Source of the DNA: an uncultured bacterium | Lineage (GTDB): Bacteria > Atribacterota > Atribacteria > Atribacterales > Caldatribacteriaceae | NCBI GenBank assembly: GCA_937922705.1 | Contig: CALAIW010000028.1 | Location: forward strand, 1 to 37,100 | Direction of reading: 5' to 3' | DNA length: 37,100 nucleotides | In this document: positions 25,271 to 32,966 of the stretch, piece after piece | Layout: every line of letters starts with the position of its first letter | Numbering within the stretch: position 1 is the stretch's first letter | The notes under the pieces: generated by a model | What the model was told of the DNA's origin: nothing | The model's database searches: none | The model's input: only the letters and a program-made list of their open reading frames with translations | Position numbers and translations under genes: made by a program

Positions 25271-26016
25271 AACCTCTTTCGGAAACGGTGGGAGAAAGAC
25301 GGGCTATAAAGACAGGAAGGAGTAAATCTCTCCCCCAGTGCTTCTCCCACCACGATGAGTGTCTGACGGGTAAAATCCTTACTTCTCACCTGTTCCACAA
25401 TGGTTCCAAGAGTTCCCATCACTACTTCCTCATCCTTGCAACTGACCCGATGCAGGACCGCTATTGGTGTTTCCGGAGGGTAGGCAGACAGGAGTTCCGT
25501 AACTACTTTTTCAAAATGGCTGATACTCAGGAAAATCACCATGGTAGCTTGATGGCGAGCAAGTGCTTGTAAGCTCTCCCGCTCTGGTACTAGAGTCCTT
25601 CCCCCAAAGCGACACAGAATCACTGTCTGGGTTACCCCCGGCACCGTGAGTTCTCGCTTCAGGCGTGCCGCAGCTGCTTGAAAAGAGCTCACTCCTGGAA
25701 TAATTTCGAAGGGAATGCCCCTTTTTTGGAGTTCCTCAATTTGTTCCCGCAGGGCCCCATAAAGTGACGGATCCCCACTGTGGAGGCGAGCCACCGAATA
25801 CCCCTTACGGTGGGCTTCTTCCATGAGGGTTATAATCTCCTGCAAATGAAGCTTGGAACTATCGTACACCGCCGCATTAGGACGGCTATAGCGCAAAATT
25901 GCCCTGTTAACAAGCGACCCAGCATAGATGACCACCTCGCACCTCGAGAGGATGCGCTTTCCCTTGAGAGTAAGAAGCTCTGGATCCCCTGGACCAGCAC
26001 CGATAAAGTAAATCAT
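25267..26016 (-). CDS. cbiF: Cobalt-precorrin-4 C11-methyltransferase
   Basis: CbiF (CobM family) methylates C11. The 249-residue protein starts MIYFIGAGPGDPELLTLKG and has the CbiF-specific VIYAGSLVN and RLHSGDPSLYGALREQ, followed by IIPGVSSFQAAAARL and the PGVTQTVILCR stretch that separates CbiF from the other methyltransferases of this fold. Four-base overlaps on both sides indicate coupled translation. Confidence 0.95.
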   Translation of the reverse strand: MIYFIGAGPGDPELLTLKGKRILSRCEVVIYAGSLVNRAILRYSRPNAAVYDSSKLHLQEIITLMEEAHRKGYSVARLHSGDPSLYGALREQIEELQKRGIPFEIIPGVSSFQAAAARLKRELTVPGVTQTVILCRFGGRTLVPERESLQALARHQATMVIFLSISHFEKVVTELLSAYPPETPIAVLHRVSCKDEEVVMGTLGTIVEQVRSKDFTRQTLIVVGEALGERFTPSCLYSPSFSHRFRKRL

Positions 26017-26681
26017 GGCCTCTGCTTCCTCGCCACAAGGAGCGAAAAGTAGTCAAGCTCTTGACCTTGAGGGCACTTGAAATCCTGCATCACTACTTCG
26101 TCCTTCCACCCCAGTCTACTCACCAATCCCCCAACGAATCCCCTTTTCCGCAAAGTTTCACAGAGAAGCTTGCATTGTCGGTTCACCTTAAACACCACTA
26201 TGCTCTCAAAGGAATCCAAAACCGCTTCTGTAAAGCTTTCCCCAGAAAGAATGGCAAGACACTCCTTTCCCTGAACCAGGGGTATCTTGAGCTTTGCTGC
26301 CGCTGCCTGAAAAGAACTCACCCCGGGAATGATTTCCACTTCTACTCCTGGGAGTAACCGCCAGAGTACCACGAAGGTGCTATAAAGGAGAGGGTCACCC
26401 AAGGTTACAAAAGCTACCCGCTTCCCCTCTGCAAGGAATTCACGTATCCGGGTAACACCCCTTTCGAAGGATTCTCCTTCGTCCTTTCGCCCAACCATGG
26501 AGAAAGGGAGAAAAAGAACCACTCCCCGAAGGTATGGTTTGACCACTTGGTACGCTACACTCTCCTTTCCGCCCTTGGGAATCACAACTGCATCCACTTC
26601 CTGAAGAATTCGAATGGCCTTAACTGTGAGGAGTTCTGGATCTCCCGGTCCTACTCCTACCCCGTAAAGCTTTCCATTCAC
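26013..26681 (-). CDS. cbiL: Cobalt-precorrin-2 C20-methyltransferase
   Basis: CbiL (CobI family) methylates C20 of cobalt-factor II / cobalt-precorrin-2. The 222-residue protein has KLYGVGVGPGDPELLTVKA, the CobI/CbiL-type VDAVVIPKGGKESVAY, FVTLGDPLLYST and IIPGVSSFQAAAAKLKIPL. The Lys- and Gly-containing PKGGKES segment distinguishes it from CbiE, CbiF and CbiH. Four-base overlaps on both sides. Confidence 0.93.
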   Translation of the reverse strand: MNGKLYGVGVGPGDPELLTVKAIRILQEVDAVVIPKGGKESVAYQVVKPYLRGVVLFLPFSMVGRKDEGESFERGVTRIREFLAEGKRVAFVTLGDPLLYSTFVVLWRLLPGVEVEIIPGVSSFQAAAAKLKIPLVQGKECLAILSGESFTEAVLDSFESIVVFKVNRQCKLLCETLRKRGFVGGLVSRLGWKDEVVMQDFKCPQGQELDYFSLLVARKQRP

Positions 26682-27265
26682 GAGTACTGCTCCCTTGCTC
26701 CTTGAATGACGTAAACAGGATTAGCAGCCCGCAAAAGATGCTTTCCCCTCACCAGTTCTCCAAAAGAACACTGCAAGAGAACAATGGTACAAGAAAATTT
26801 CTGGCTTTCGAGAATTGAGACCGTCTCCGTCACAGTTTCGAGAGTGATACCGTTTACGACAATCACCCCGTCTTTCTTAAGCCGCTTGGCAGCAACCTCC
26901 AGAATCTCCCCAAGTCTCCCTCCACTCCCTCCTATGAACACTCGATCCGGATCAGGAAGCGCATGCAGAACGTCAGGAGCTTCCCCCCGTACCGGAATTA
27001 GATTTTCAGTCCCGAAAACCAGGGCATTCTCCTCGACAAGACGCAGAGCAACTTCATCCCTCTCTATGGCAAAGACCATTCCTTTGGAGAGGAGCCGAGC
27101 CGCCTCTACGGCTACTGTCCCGGTTCCTGCTCCGACATCCCAAAGCACCAGGTCCTCCCGAAGGCGAAGTTTAGACAAAACCACCACCCGGACTTCTTCT
27201 TTGGTCATGGGGACGTGGCCACGTCGAAATAAACGGTCGGGGATGCCAAAGAAGAAGGGATACAC
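26678..27265 (-). CDS. cbiT: Cobalt-precorrin-6B C15-methyltransferase (decarboxylating)
   Basis: CbiT methylates C15 and decarboxylates the C12 acetate side chain. The 195-residue protein has GIPDRLFRRGHVPMTKEEVR followed by the S-adenosylmethionine site VLWDVGAGTGTVAVEAARL, then FIGGSGGRLGEI, all typical of CbiT. I chose the GTG at 27265, preceded by GGTGGTGAT, because the GIPD...F segment is conserved in the family. That makes the gene overlap cbiE by 61 bases. The ATG at 27208 (176 residues) forms an ATGA junction with the cbiE stop and could be an alternative start. Confidence 0.92.
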   Translation of the reverse strand: MYPFFFGIPDRLFRRGHVPMTKEEVRVVVLSKLRLREDLVLWDVGAGTGTVAVEAARLLSKGMVFAIERDEVALRLVEENALVFGTENLIPVRGEAPDVLHALPDPDRVFIGGSGGRLGEILEVAAKRLKKDGVIVVNGITLETVTETVSILESQKFSCTIVLLQCSFGELVRGKHLLRAANPVYVIQGAREQYS

Positions 27266-27864
27266 CGCTGAATCACCACCAGGTTCAGTCTAAAATTGTC
27301 TTTACTTTGCGCCAACTCCTCCACAGAAAAGTACCGGATGGATTCGTCCTCATAGGAAAGTTGTTCTCCTACGCAAATCGTATATTCGGTAAGACCAGAT
27401 TCCAAAAGCATACGAGCGATAGCCACAGGGGTATAACGGGTATCGGTGAAAACCACTACCGTCTGATAAGCCCGCACCAGATGACTAATTTCCCCTTCTC
27501 GTCCGTGGAGACTCACCACCGCTACGTCCTTAAGAGGGACCCGTAACCGGGCCAGCATGTACTGGAAACTGCTCACCCCTGGCACGATTTCCACTTCTTC
27601 TGGAGGCACAAGACTCAAAACCCAATCCGTAACCCCAAAGAGCAACGGGTCGCCACTTGCAAGAACGACCACTCTCTGGAAACGCCGCACAACTCGTTCA
27701 AGGTCGGCTTTCTCCCGGAGAGGAATCTTTTTTCCCCGCACCCCTGGAAACAAGGCAAGAAGACGCACCCCACCCATGAGGACTTCCGCTTCTTCAATCC
27801 GCTGGCGCGCCAAAGCAGTAAGGTACAAAGAACTTCCCGGACCAACTCCTACCACGCTCACCAT
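27205..27864 (-). CDS. cbiE: Cobalt-precorrin-7 C5-methyltransferase
   Basis: CbiE methylates C5 and partners CbiT (the two are fused as CobL in aerobes). The 219-residue protein has MVSVVGVGPGSSLYLTALA, the CbiE-type VLMGGVRLLALF, VVLASGDPLLFGVTDWV and IVPGVSSFQYMLARL. The family core ends at about FRLNLVVIQR; the remaining 19 or so residues are encoded in the part that overlaps cbiT and look like a run-on tail. It lies two bases after the cbiD stop. Confidence 0.93.
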   Translation of the reverse strand: MVSVVGVGPGSSLYLTALARQRIEEAEVLMGGVRLLALFPGVRGKKIPLREKADLERVVRRFQRVVVLASGDPLLFGVTDWVLSLVPPEEVEIVPGVSSFQYMLARLRVPLKDVAVVSLHGREGEISHLVRAYQTVVVFTDTRYTPVAIARMLLESGLTEYTICVGEQLSYEDESIRYFSVEELAQSKDNFRLNLVVIQRCIPSSLASPTVYFDVATSP

Positions 27865-27866
27865 CG

Positions 27867-28931
27867 CTATCCCTCTACCTTTCCTAGAAATCCCCGCTGC
27901 GAGGAGAACACCTCTACCGCCACCCGTACCTTTCCCTTGGTATACTCTATAACCCTCCTTTGTGCTCTTGCAGCCACAAAATGCCCAAACTCCACAAGCG
28001 AAACCCCCTCTTCCTCTAGAATCTGCAGTACTTCCCCTGTGGAGGAAGCAGAAAGAATCCGAGCTATAGCTTTCTGTGACGCACCAAGGAAAGCTGCAAA
28101 CGAGGCCAAAATCTCCACTCGAGCGTCGGCCACCCGAGAATCACCAAGAAAAATACCCCCTGCTACTTTCACCATTTTTCCCAGTTCCCCAATGAGACGT
28201 ATCCTCTCAAAACCCAAAGAAACAGCCCTTTCTAGGGCAAAACCCAAAAAATTCCCACACGAAACGATACACTCCTCAGGAAACCCCTGTTTTCTGGCAT
28301 ATTCGCGCCCGTAATTCCCAAAAACCAGGACTACTTCCTGATTTCCCTGGTGCACAAGAACCGAGAGTTCCGCCTGAATCGTCCCCAAAAATCCCTCGAC
28401 CGAACGTGGCACCACAATGCCAGTAGTCCCAAGGATTGAGAGTCCCCCAACAATCCCCAAACGAGGATTGAAAGTCTTGGGGGCGATTTTCTCTCCCTCC
28501 GGAATGCTCACCACAAGTTGCACCCCACTTCCTCTTGGCAAAACACCCTGGACTTCTCTACGAATCATCTTCTCCGGAACCGGGTTGATTGCCGGAAACC
28601 CTGGAGGAACAGGGAGCCCAGGCTTAGTTACCCGACCTATTCCTTCCCCTCCCAGGATTGTCACACCGCTTTTCTGTCTCTGAGCCGAAACCACAATGAT
28701 GAGACCATTGGTAATATCGGGGTCATCTCCACTGTCTTTGCGGATGGCTGTCCAAGCCGTATCCCCTTGCTCCTCTTGCCAGGCTACCGGCACAGTCAAA
28801 AGATCTCCACAAGGAAGGGTAATGGTGATTTCGCGACTCTCTATTCCCTGTAAGAGCAAAACACTCCCCTTGGCAGCAGCCGCAGCACAGGAACCGGTGG
28901 TATAACCCAAATGGGTTCTACCGCTTCTCAT
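27867..28931 (-). CDS. cbiD: Cobalt-precorrin-5B C1-methyltransferase
   Basis: CbiD methylates C1 in the anaerobic pathway. The 354-residue protein opens with the invariant-looking LGYTTGSCAAAAAKG, followed by VRKDSGDDPDIT-type sequence (AIRKDSGDDPDITNG), GEGIGRVTKPGLPVPPG, NPRLGIVGGLSILGTTG and, near the C-terminus, GEVLQILEEEGVSLVEFG. Length is normal. It overlaps cbiC by 14 bases. Confidence 0.95.
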   Translation of the reverse strand: MRSGRTHLGYTTGSCAAAAAKGSVLLLQGIESREITITLPCGDLLTVPVAWQEEQGDTAWTAIRKDSGDDPDITNGLIIVVSAQRQKSGVTILGGEGIGRVTKPGLPVPPGFPAINPVPEKMIRREVQGVLPRGSGVQLVVSIPEGEKIAPKTFNPRLGIVGGLSILGTTGIVVPRSVEGFLGTIQAELSVLVHQGNQEVVLVFGNYGREYARKQGFPEECIVSCGNFLGFALERAVSLGFERIRLIGELGKMVKVAGGIFLGDSRVADARVEILASFAAFLGASQKAIARILSASSTGEVLQILEEEGVSLVEFGHFVAARAQRRVIEYTKGKVRVAVEVFSSQRGFLGKVEG

Positions 28932-29562
28932 GTCTTCCCTCCAATGTCAAATGGCACAGCGCATGGAAAATAGCCACCGCAACCGGTGTCCCACCCTTCG
29001 GGCCCAGAGTGGTAATGGAAGGAAGGGAGGTGGCCCGCAGGGCCTTTTTGGCTTCTTCTGCTCCCACTAAACCCACTGGTACTCCGACAACAAGTGGCGA
29101 GGAAAGCTTCCCCTCTTGAAAGAGTTCAACCAGAGCGAAAAGAGCAGTAGGGGCATTGCCAATGAGGAAAATGGCACCATGTACCTTTGACGCTACGCAC
29201 CGCATGGCAGCCATAGCCCGGGTCATTCCCCTTCCCTGGGCTAAGCGTTCCGTTCCTTCTTCCTCAAAAGCACACAAGACTTTCGCGCCGATGGCTTCCA
29301 AAAGCTTCTGGTTAATGCCAGCCTTAGCCATCCGGGTATCGGTAACCACAAGGCAACCCTGTCTCAGGGCTGCAAGACCACTCTGCACTGCACCAGGAGC
29401 AAAACAAAGGTCTTCAGCATACGCAAAGTCAGCCGTAGCATGAATCACCCGCTCCACTATAGTCCGCTCCACAGGGGGCAGGTTTTTTCCAGCAATTCTT
29501 GCCCGAATAATGCGAAAACTCTCCTTCTCAATAGCCTCAGGATCTGAGAGGTATTCCATCAT
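28918..29562 (-). CDS. cbiC: Cobalt-precorrin-8 methylmutase
   Basis: CbiC (CobH family) moves the methyl group from C11 to C12, giving cobyrinic acid, the last ring-building step. The 214-residue protein has the catalytic His41 in VERVIHATADFAYAEDL, then DTRMAKAGIN, and GNAPTALFALVELF and VGVPVGLVGAEEAK in the second half. All are family hallmarks. It overlaps cbiX by 4 bases and cbiD by 14. Confidence 0.95.
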   Translation of the reverse strand: MMEYLSDPEAIEKESFRIIRARIAGKNLPPVERTIVERVIHATADFAYAEDLCFAPGAVQSGLAALRQGCLVVTDTRMAKAGINQKLLEAIGAKVLCAFEEEGTERLAQGRGMTRAMAAMRCVASKVHGAIFLIGNAPTALFALVELFQEGKLSSPLVVGVPVGLVGAEEAKKALRATSLPSITTLGPKGGTPVAVAIFHALCHLTLEGRHEKR

Positions 29563-29930
29563 CGTATCGCTCTCTTTTTTCCTTGGACTCGATCAAGAAG
29601 CACTGCCGCCAAGCGTGGGTCATAACCCAAAGGCTCTGCAAGAAAGAACTCTACACCTGGGTACCGGTGCACCATGGCCTGCAAAATCGCAGGGATATCT
29701 TCAACGACGTGAGCTCCATAGGAAAGAAAAGCCGGCACTACGACAATCTTCCGAATCCCCTCTTGCCACAGGGATGCAATGACCTCTTCAAGGCGAGGAT
29801 GCTGCAACTGCAGGTATCCCAGTCGCACATGGTACGGTACCTGCGACGCCACATCTTGGCGTATCCGTTCCATAACTTCATGGGAATCTTCTCGGCGACT
29901 TCCATGAGCTACGATAATCAAAGCCTCCAT
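29559..29930 (-). CDS. cbiX: Sirohydrochlorin cobaltochelatase, short CbiX form
   Basis: CbiX inserts Co2+ into sirohydrochlorin. From ATG 29930 the product has 123 residues, the size of the single-domain homodimeric form (CbiXS) known in archaea and some bacteria, rather than the two-domain form. The metal-handling His9 (VAHGSRR) and His74 (SYGAHVVEDIP) are present. The frame is open for a further 49 codons upstream, but that stretch has no family resemblance and runs into cbiO; AAGGTG stands before the chosen ATG. Seventy-four bases separate it from cbiO, the widest gap in the operon. Confidence 0.9.
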   Translation of the reverse strand: MEALIIVAHGSRREDSHEVMERIRQDVASQVPYHVRLGYLQLQHPRLEEVIASLWQEGIRKIVVVPAFLSYGAHVVEDIPAILQAMVHRYPGVEFFLAEPLGYDPRLAAVLLDRVQGKKRAIR

Positions 29931-30004
29931 TGCAACACCTTCTCCTCCAGCTTGAATCCCGGCACAAGACACATGAACCCCCACCTGCAGTATAAACCCA
30001 TGCT

Positions 30005-30835
30005 TCACTCGCTCTTTTGTAAAGCAGCAAGGAATTCTTCCACCCGACGGGGGAGAGTGCCATGTAAGTATCCCCACTCCCGAAGTACCGTCGCAATTTC
30101 AAAAAGAAGTGGTCTTCGCCAACTGCTCTGTCCAGAGAAGGGGATGGCGGCAAAAACCTCTTCAGGAGGACCCTCCCTAAGGACCTTTCCCTTCTCGAGA
30201 ACTACCACCCAATCAGCCAGGGCATAGGCAAAGTCGACATCGTGGGTGGCAAGGAGGATTTCTTTCCCACTGCGATACAGTCCTTCGATAATTTCCAAGA
30301 GGCTTGTCTTTCCTTGCTCGTCAAGATATGCATTTGGCTCATCAAAGAGGATGACCTCAGCGTCCATCGCCAAAACATCGGCAATCGCCACGCGTCGTTT
30401 CTCTCCATAACTGAGAAAATGAATGGGACGGTCCTGCAGTTGCTCGATGTGTAAAAGCGCTAAGGCCTTCTTGACCCTCCTTTGAACCTCCTCCTCCGAC
30501 AAGGAGAGGTTCATAGGACCAAAGGAGACCTCTTGAAATACCGTTCCAGCAAAAAGCTGTGCATCAGGGTCTTGAAAGACAATCCCCACTTTCTGGCGCA
30601 ACTCCCGTAAAAAAGAACGAGTATAGGTAATCGGTTCTCCTCGGAACACAATCCTTCCCTTTTGGGGTCGTAGGATTCCGACAAGGTGCAAAAAGAGAGT
30701 TGTTTTGCCTGAACCATTGGCCCCCAAAAAAACCACCTTTTTACGAGAAGGTATCCGCAGAGATAAGCCCTCAAGGGCCACTGTTCCTGTAGGATAGGAA
30801 AAATAGATCTCCTGCATCTCAAAAAGCCAGGTCAC
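30005..30835 (-). CDS. cbiO: Cobalt ECF transporter ATPase
   Basis: CbiO powers Co2+ uptake with CbiMNQ. From GTG 30835 (TAGTG overlap with the cbiQ stop, GGAGGG 8 bases upstream) the product has 276 residues. Walker A is GANGSGKTT at 38-46, the Q-loop is FQDPDAQLFAGTV (typical of ECF ATPases), the signature is LSYGEKRRVAIADVLAM, Walker B is VILFDEPNAYLD and the switch His is in LATHDVDFA. The signature has Tyr in place of the first Gly of LSGGQ, seen in some CbiO proteins. The frame extends upstream into cbiQ but a start there is unlikely. Confidence 0.93.
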   Translation of the reverse strand: MTWLFEMQEIYFSYPTGTVALEGLSLRIPSRKKVVFLGANGSGKTTLFLHLVGILRPQKGRIVFRGEPITYTRSFLRELRQKVGIVFQDPDAQLFAGTVFQEVSFGPMNLSLSEEEVQRRVKKALALLHIEQLQDRPIHFLSYGEKRRVAIADVLAMDAEVILFDEPNAYLDEQGKTSLLEIIEGLYRSGKEILLATHDVDFAYALADWVVVLEKGKVLREGPPEEVFAAIPFSGQSSWRRPLLFEIATVLREWGYLHGTLPRRVEEFLAALQKSE

Positions 30836-31542
30836 TACCGGTGCCCTCCCAAAAGAACCAGGAATACTCCACCCATCCCTATACCCAAGAAAAGTACAAT
30901 TCTTAGAAGGCATAGAGGCCGAAATCGTGGTGGAAGTACCGCAAGTTCTCCTTCACATCCTCGAGCTTCCAGGGAAAAACGGAACTGCTCCATGACTTGG
31001 AAGGTGTAGAGGAAAAGCCCCCCGATAAGGAACGCCAGCGACTGCAACCCTTGCCGGTACGACCCATAGCCCAACCGAGCCTGCTGGGCAAGATAAACCC
31101 GCTCCGCCCTCGCAGAGAGCACAAAAAGATACCGATAGGTCAAAAGCGCGACATCGGTAACGATTTGCAAGGGACGAAAGTTCCGGAGGAATCCCAACAT
31201 GTCTGGAACAGGAGTGGTAGAAGCGACCAAAAGGAAAGACATCCAAAGAAGCAAGGAACGCAAAGCGAGCTGGACACTCAAAGTGACATTCCCCTGGGAG
31301 GAAAACAGCACTACCAAAACTCCAGGAAGGATAAAAAGAAGCGGCGTCAGAAGAAGCTTACTAAAAGAACGCCAAGAAACTCCACTCCAGAAGAGAAGAA
31401 AAGCGATCACCAGGACAAGACCAAAGTGGATCCAGGGAAAAGGGAGAAAACCCCAGAGCAAGAATACACCACAAAGTACCAGTTTCTCACCAGGGTGCAC
31501 AAAACGCCAAAGGCTTTTGTACGCCAGAAGATCAACGAGCAT
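30835..31542 (-). CDS. cbiQ: Cobalt ECF transporter transmembrane subunit
   Basis: CbiQ is the T component linking the ATPase to CbiM. The 235-residue protein has several hydrophobic segments (about 20-70, 85-110 and 205-230) and the coupling-helix region with ARAERVYLAQQARLGYGSYR and RFSLEARGCEG, which carry the conserved Ala-Arg-Gly type motifs of CbiQ that touch CbiO. The ATG at 31542 overlaps the cbiN stop. It is followed by cbiO with a shared base. Confidence 0.92.
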   Translation of the reverse strand: MLVDLLAYKSLWRFVHPGEKLVLCGVFLLWGFLPFPWIHFGLVLVIAFLLFWSGVSWRSFSKLLLTPLLFILPGVLVVLFSSQGNVTLSVQLALRSLLLWMSFLLVASTTPVPDMLGFLRNFRPLQIVTDVALLTYRYLFVLSARAERVYLAQQARLGYGSYRQGLQSLAFLIGGLFLYTFQVMEQFRFSLEARGCEGELAVLPPRFRPLCLLRIVLFLGIGMGGVFLVLLGGHR

Positions 31543-31816
31543 TGCTCATCCTTTTAATTCGCCAAAGACAGTAACCACCTATTCCTACACCAAGCAAGAT
31601 CTGGAGGGCAAATAGTGCCTTTTCTCCTCTTTCGTTTGGTTCAAAAAAATTTTGGACCCAGGGTCGATACTCCGGATGCAACTCCCCAATGGCCAAAGAG
31701 GCTCTGTCGTCAGTCCCCTCTAAGCCAAAGTCAGCGACAATCGAAACCACAAAGAGTGCCACCAAAACTCCAAGAAGTGCAACGCCGAGCACCATTCCAC
31801 TCCCTTTAGCGGACAT
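31532..31816 (-). CDS. cbiN: Cobalt ECF transporter small subunit
   Basis: CbiN is the small protein that inserts next to CbiM and is required for metal uptake. The 94-residue product has two membrane segments (about 8-28 and 71-86) flanking an outside loop with GTDDRASLAIGELHPEYRPW, which matches the CbiN family (GSDGLAE...I...YEPW type). I chose ATG 31816; a GTG nine bases upstream is possible but its SD would be too close. It overlaps cbiM by 11 bases and cbiQ by 11. Confidence 0.88.
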   Translation of the reverse strand: MSAKGSGMVLGVALLGVLVALFVVSIVADFGLEGTDDRASLAIGELHPEYRPWVQNFFEPNERGEKALFALQILLGVGIGGYCLWRIKRMSNAR

Positions 31817-32561
31817 CACTTGCACCCTCTTTCAAAAGGTAACGAACAGTTTCCCCAGCATAGTCCCGCAAAAAGGTAAGAACAAGCACTGCCAAAATTC
31901 CCTCTCCGATGGCCAGAGGCACCTGGGTGATAGCAAAGATGGCGAAAAATCGTTCTGCCGAGGCGAGAACACCACCCTGCACTGCGGGAAAGGCCAGAGC
32001 TAGCTGCAAAGAGGTTACCGCATAAGTGACGAGGTCTGCCAAAGCAGCGGCAAGAAAGGTAGAAACCTGAAACGATGCGTGCCACTTTTTTGCCCAACGA
32101 TGTACACCGTAGGCGACGAAAGACCCAACAACGGCCATTGAGAAGGCATTTGCCCCCAAAGTGGTGAGTCCCCCATGGGCTAAGAGCAAGGCCTGGAAAA
32201 GCAACGCCACTGAACCCACCACCACCATGGGAAGCGGCCCAAAAAGCGTCACACCCAAACCAATACCGGTGGGATGGGAGGAGCTCCCGGTTACCGAGGG
32301 TAACTTCAACGCTGAGAGGACAAAAACAAAAGCACCGGCAAAACCAAGGAGAATCTTTTGGTACGGATCCCGAAGCACCCCTTTGGTAATGGCGGCTACT
32401 CCCAGGGCTAGGAAGGGAACATAGAGGGCATACCAGAAAAGGCACCATTTTGCCGGAAGAAAACCTTCCATGATATGCATGGCAAAGGCCAGATGAGGAA
32501 AGAGCATAAGATGGAGGGAGAAAGCACCAGCACAAAGCAGGATACATCTTTTGAGGGACAT
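31806..32561 (-). CDS. cbiM: Cobalt ECF transporter substrate-binding subunit
   Basis: CbiM binds Co2+ through its N-terminus and crosses the membrane several times. The 251-residue precursor has a signal-like leader (KRCILLCAGAFSLHLMLFPHLAFA) followed by AMHIMEGFLPAKW: the Met-His after cleavage supplies the metal ligands, as in CbiM/NikM. Later segments GSSSHPTGIGLGVTLFGPLPM and LTTLGANAFSMAVVG are family hallmarks. It is the first gene behind the cobalamin riboswitch, with AAGGAGG at 32569-32575, eight bases or so before the ATG. Confidence 0.95.
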   Translation of the reverse strand: MSLKRCILLCAGAFSLHLMLFPHLAFAMHIMEGFLPAKWCLFWYALYVPFLALGVAAITKGVLRDPYQKILLGFAGAFVFVLSALKLPSVTGSSSHPTGIGLGVTLFGPLPMVVVGSVALLFQALLLAHGGLTTLGANAFSMAVVGSFVAYGVHRWAKKWHASFQVSTFLAAALADLVTYAVTSLQLALAFPAVQGGVLASAERFFAIFAITQVPLAIGEGILAVLVLTFLRDYAGETVRYLLKEGASDVR

Positions 32562-32599
32562 ATATACACCTCCTTATCGCCCGTAAGTCGGTGTACTTC

Positions 32600-32744
32600 G
32601 ATACAGGCAGGTCTCCTGGCTTGAAGGTCCAAACCTACTCGGCTCGCCTTCCCAGCGTAACACCAGTGGCAGATTGAGCCTTTCGTCCCTTCTCACAGTG
32701 GCGGGACCGCGCCGGATTCGCACCGGCTTCCCTACACCTGTATC
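32600..32744 (-). ncRNA. Cobalamin riboswitch
   Basis: On the minus strand the leader of cbiM contains the full B12-sensing set: P1 GATACAGG (32744-32737) pairing with CCTGTATC (32607-32600), then GGGAAGCCGGTGCGAATCC, GGTCCCGCCACTGTGA, and the B12 box GCCAGGAGACCTGCC. The folded core is thus complete. No T run follows. Downstream, TACACC (32595-32590) can pair with GGTGTA (32570-32565), which covers the end of the cbiM SD, so control is probably at translation initiation, possibly with effects on transcript stability for the whole operon. Confidence 0.95.
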
Positions 32745-32751
32745 GGGAATC

Positions 32752-32780
32752 ACTGTATACCAAAAGAGGTACTCTGTCAA
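32752..32780 (-). promoter_or_regulatory. Promoter of the B12 operon
   Basis: On the minus strand a perfect TTGACA (32780-32775) is followed, after 17 bases, by TACAGT (32757-32752); TATACA two bases earlier is an alternative -10 with a shorter spacer. The transcript would begin near 32745, right at the riboswitch P1. Confidence 0.65.
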
Positions 32781-32812
32781 GACACAAGCTAGTGCCCCTC
32801 AAACCTGAAAGC

Positions 32813-32924
32813 ATAACGGATCAGATAAACAAAGGAAAACGCAAAGTGAAGCCACAGTATGCTTCCCAAGTTTGCATCCTTCGGAACGCAACAGCGGGAA
32901 ATAAAACTCCCTTGAATCCGTTAT
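32813..32924. repeat. Two 9-bp inverted copies in the leader of the export operon
   Basis: ATAACGGAT at 32813-32821 and its exact reverse complement ATCCGTTAT at 32916-32924, with centres 103 bases apart. The second copy overlaps a TATAAG that looks like a -10 box (32922-32927) but has no good -35. It could be a looping operator pair or a long-range RNA stem; chance is not excluded. Confidence 0.3.
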
Positions 32925-32966
32925 AAGCTTGATAAGTTACTCCGTATCTGAAAAGGGTGTTGTACA

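Noticed and set aside
29931-30077. 49-codon N-terminal extension of CbiX
   Set aside because: It has no family resemblance, reaches into cbiO, and the internal ATG at 29930 gives the exact size and start of the short CbiX form.
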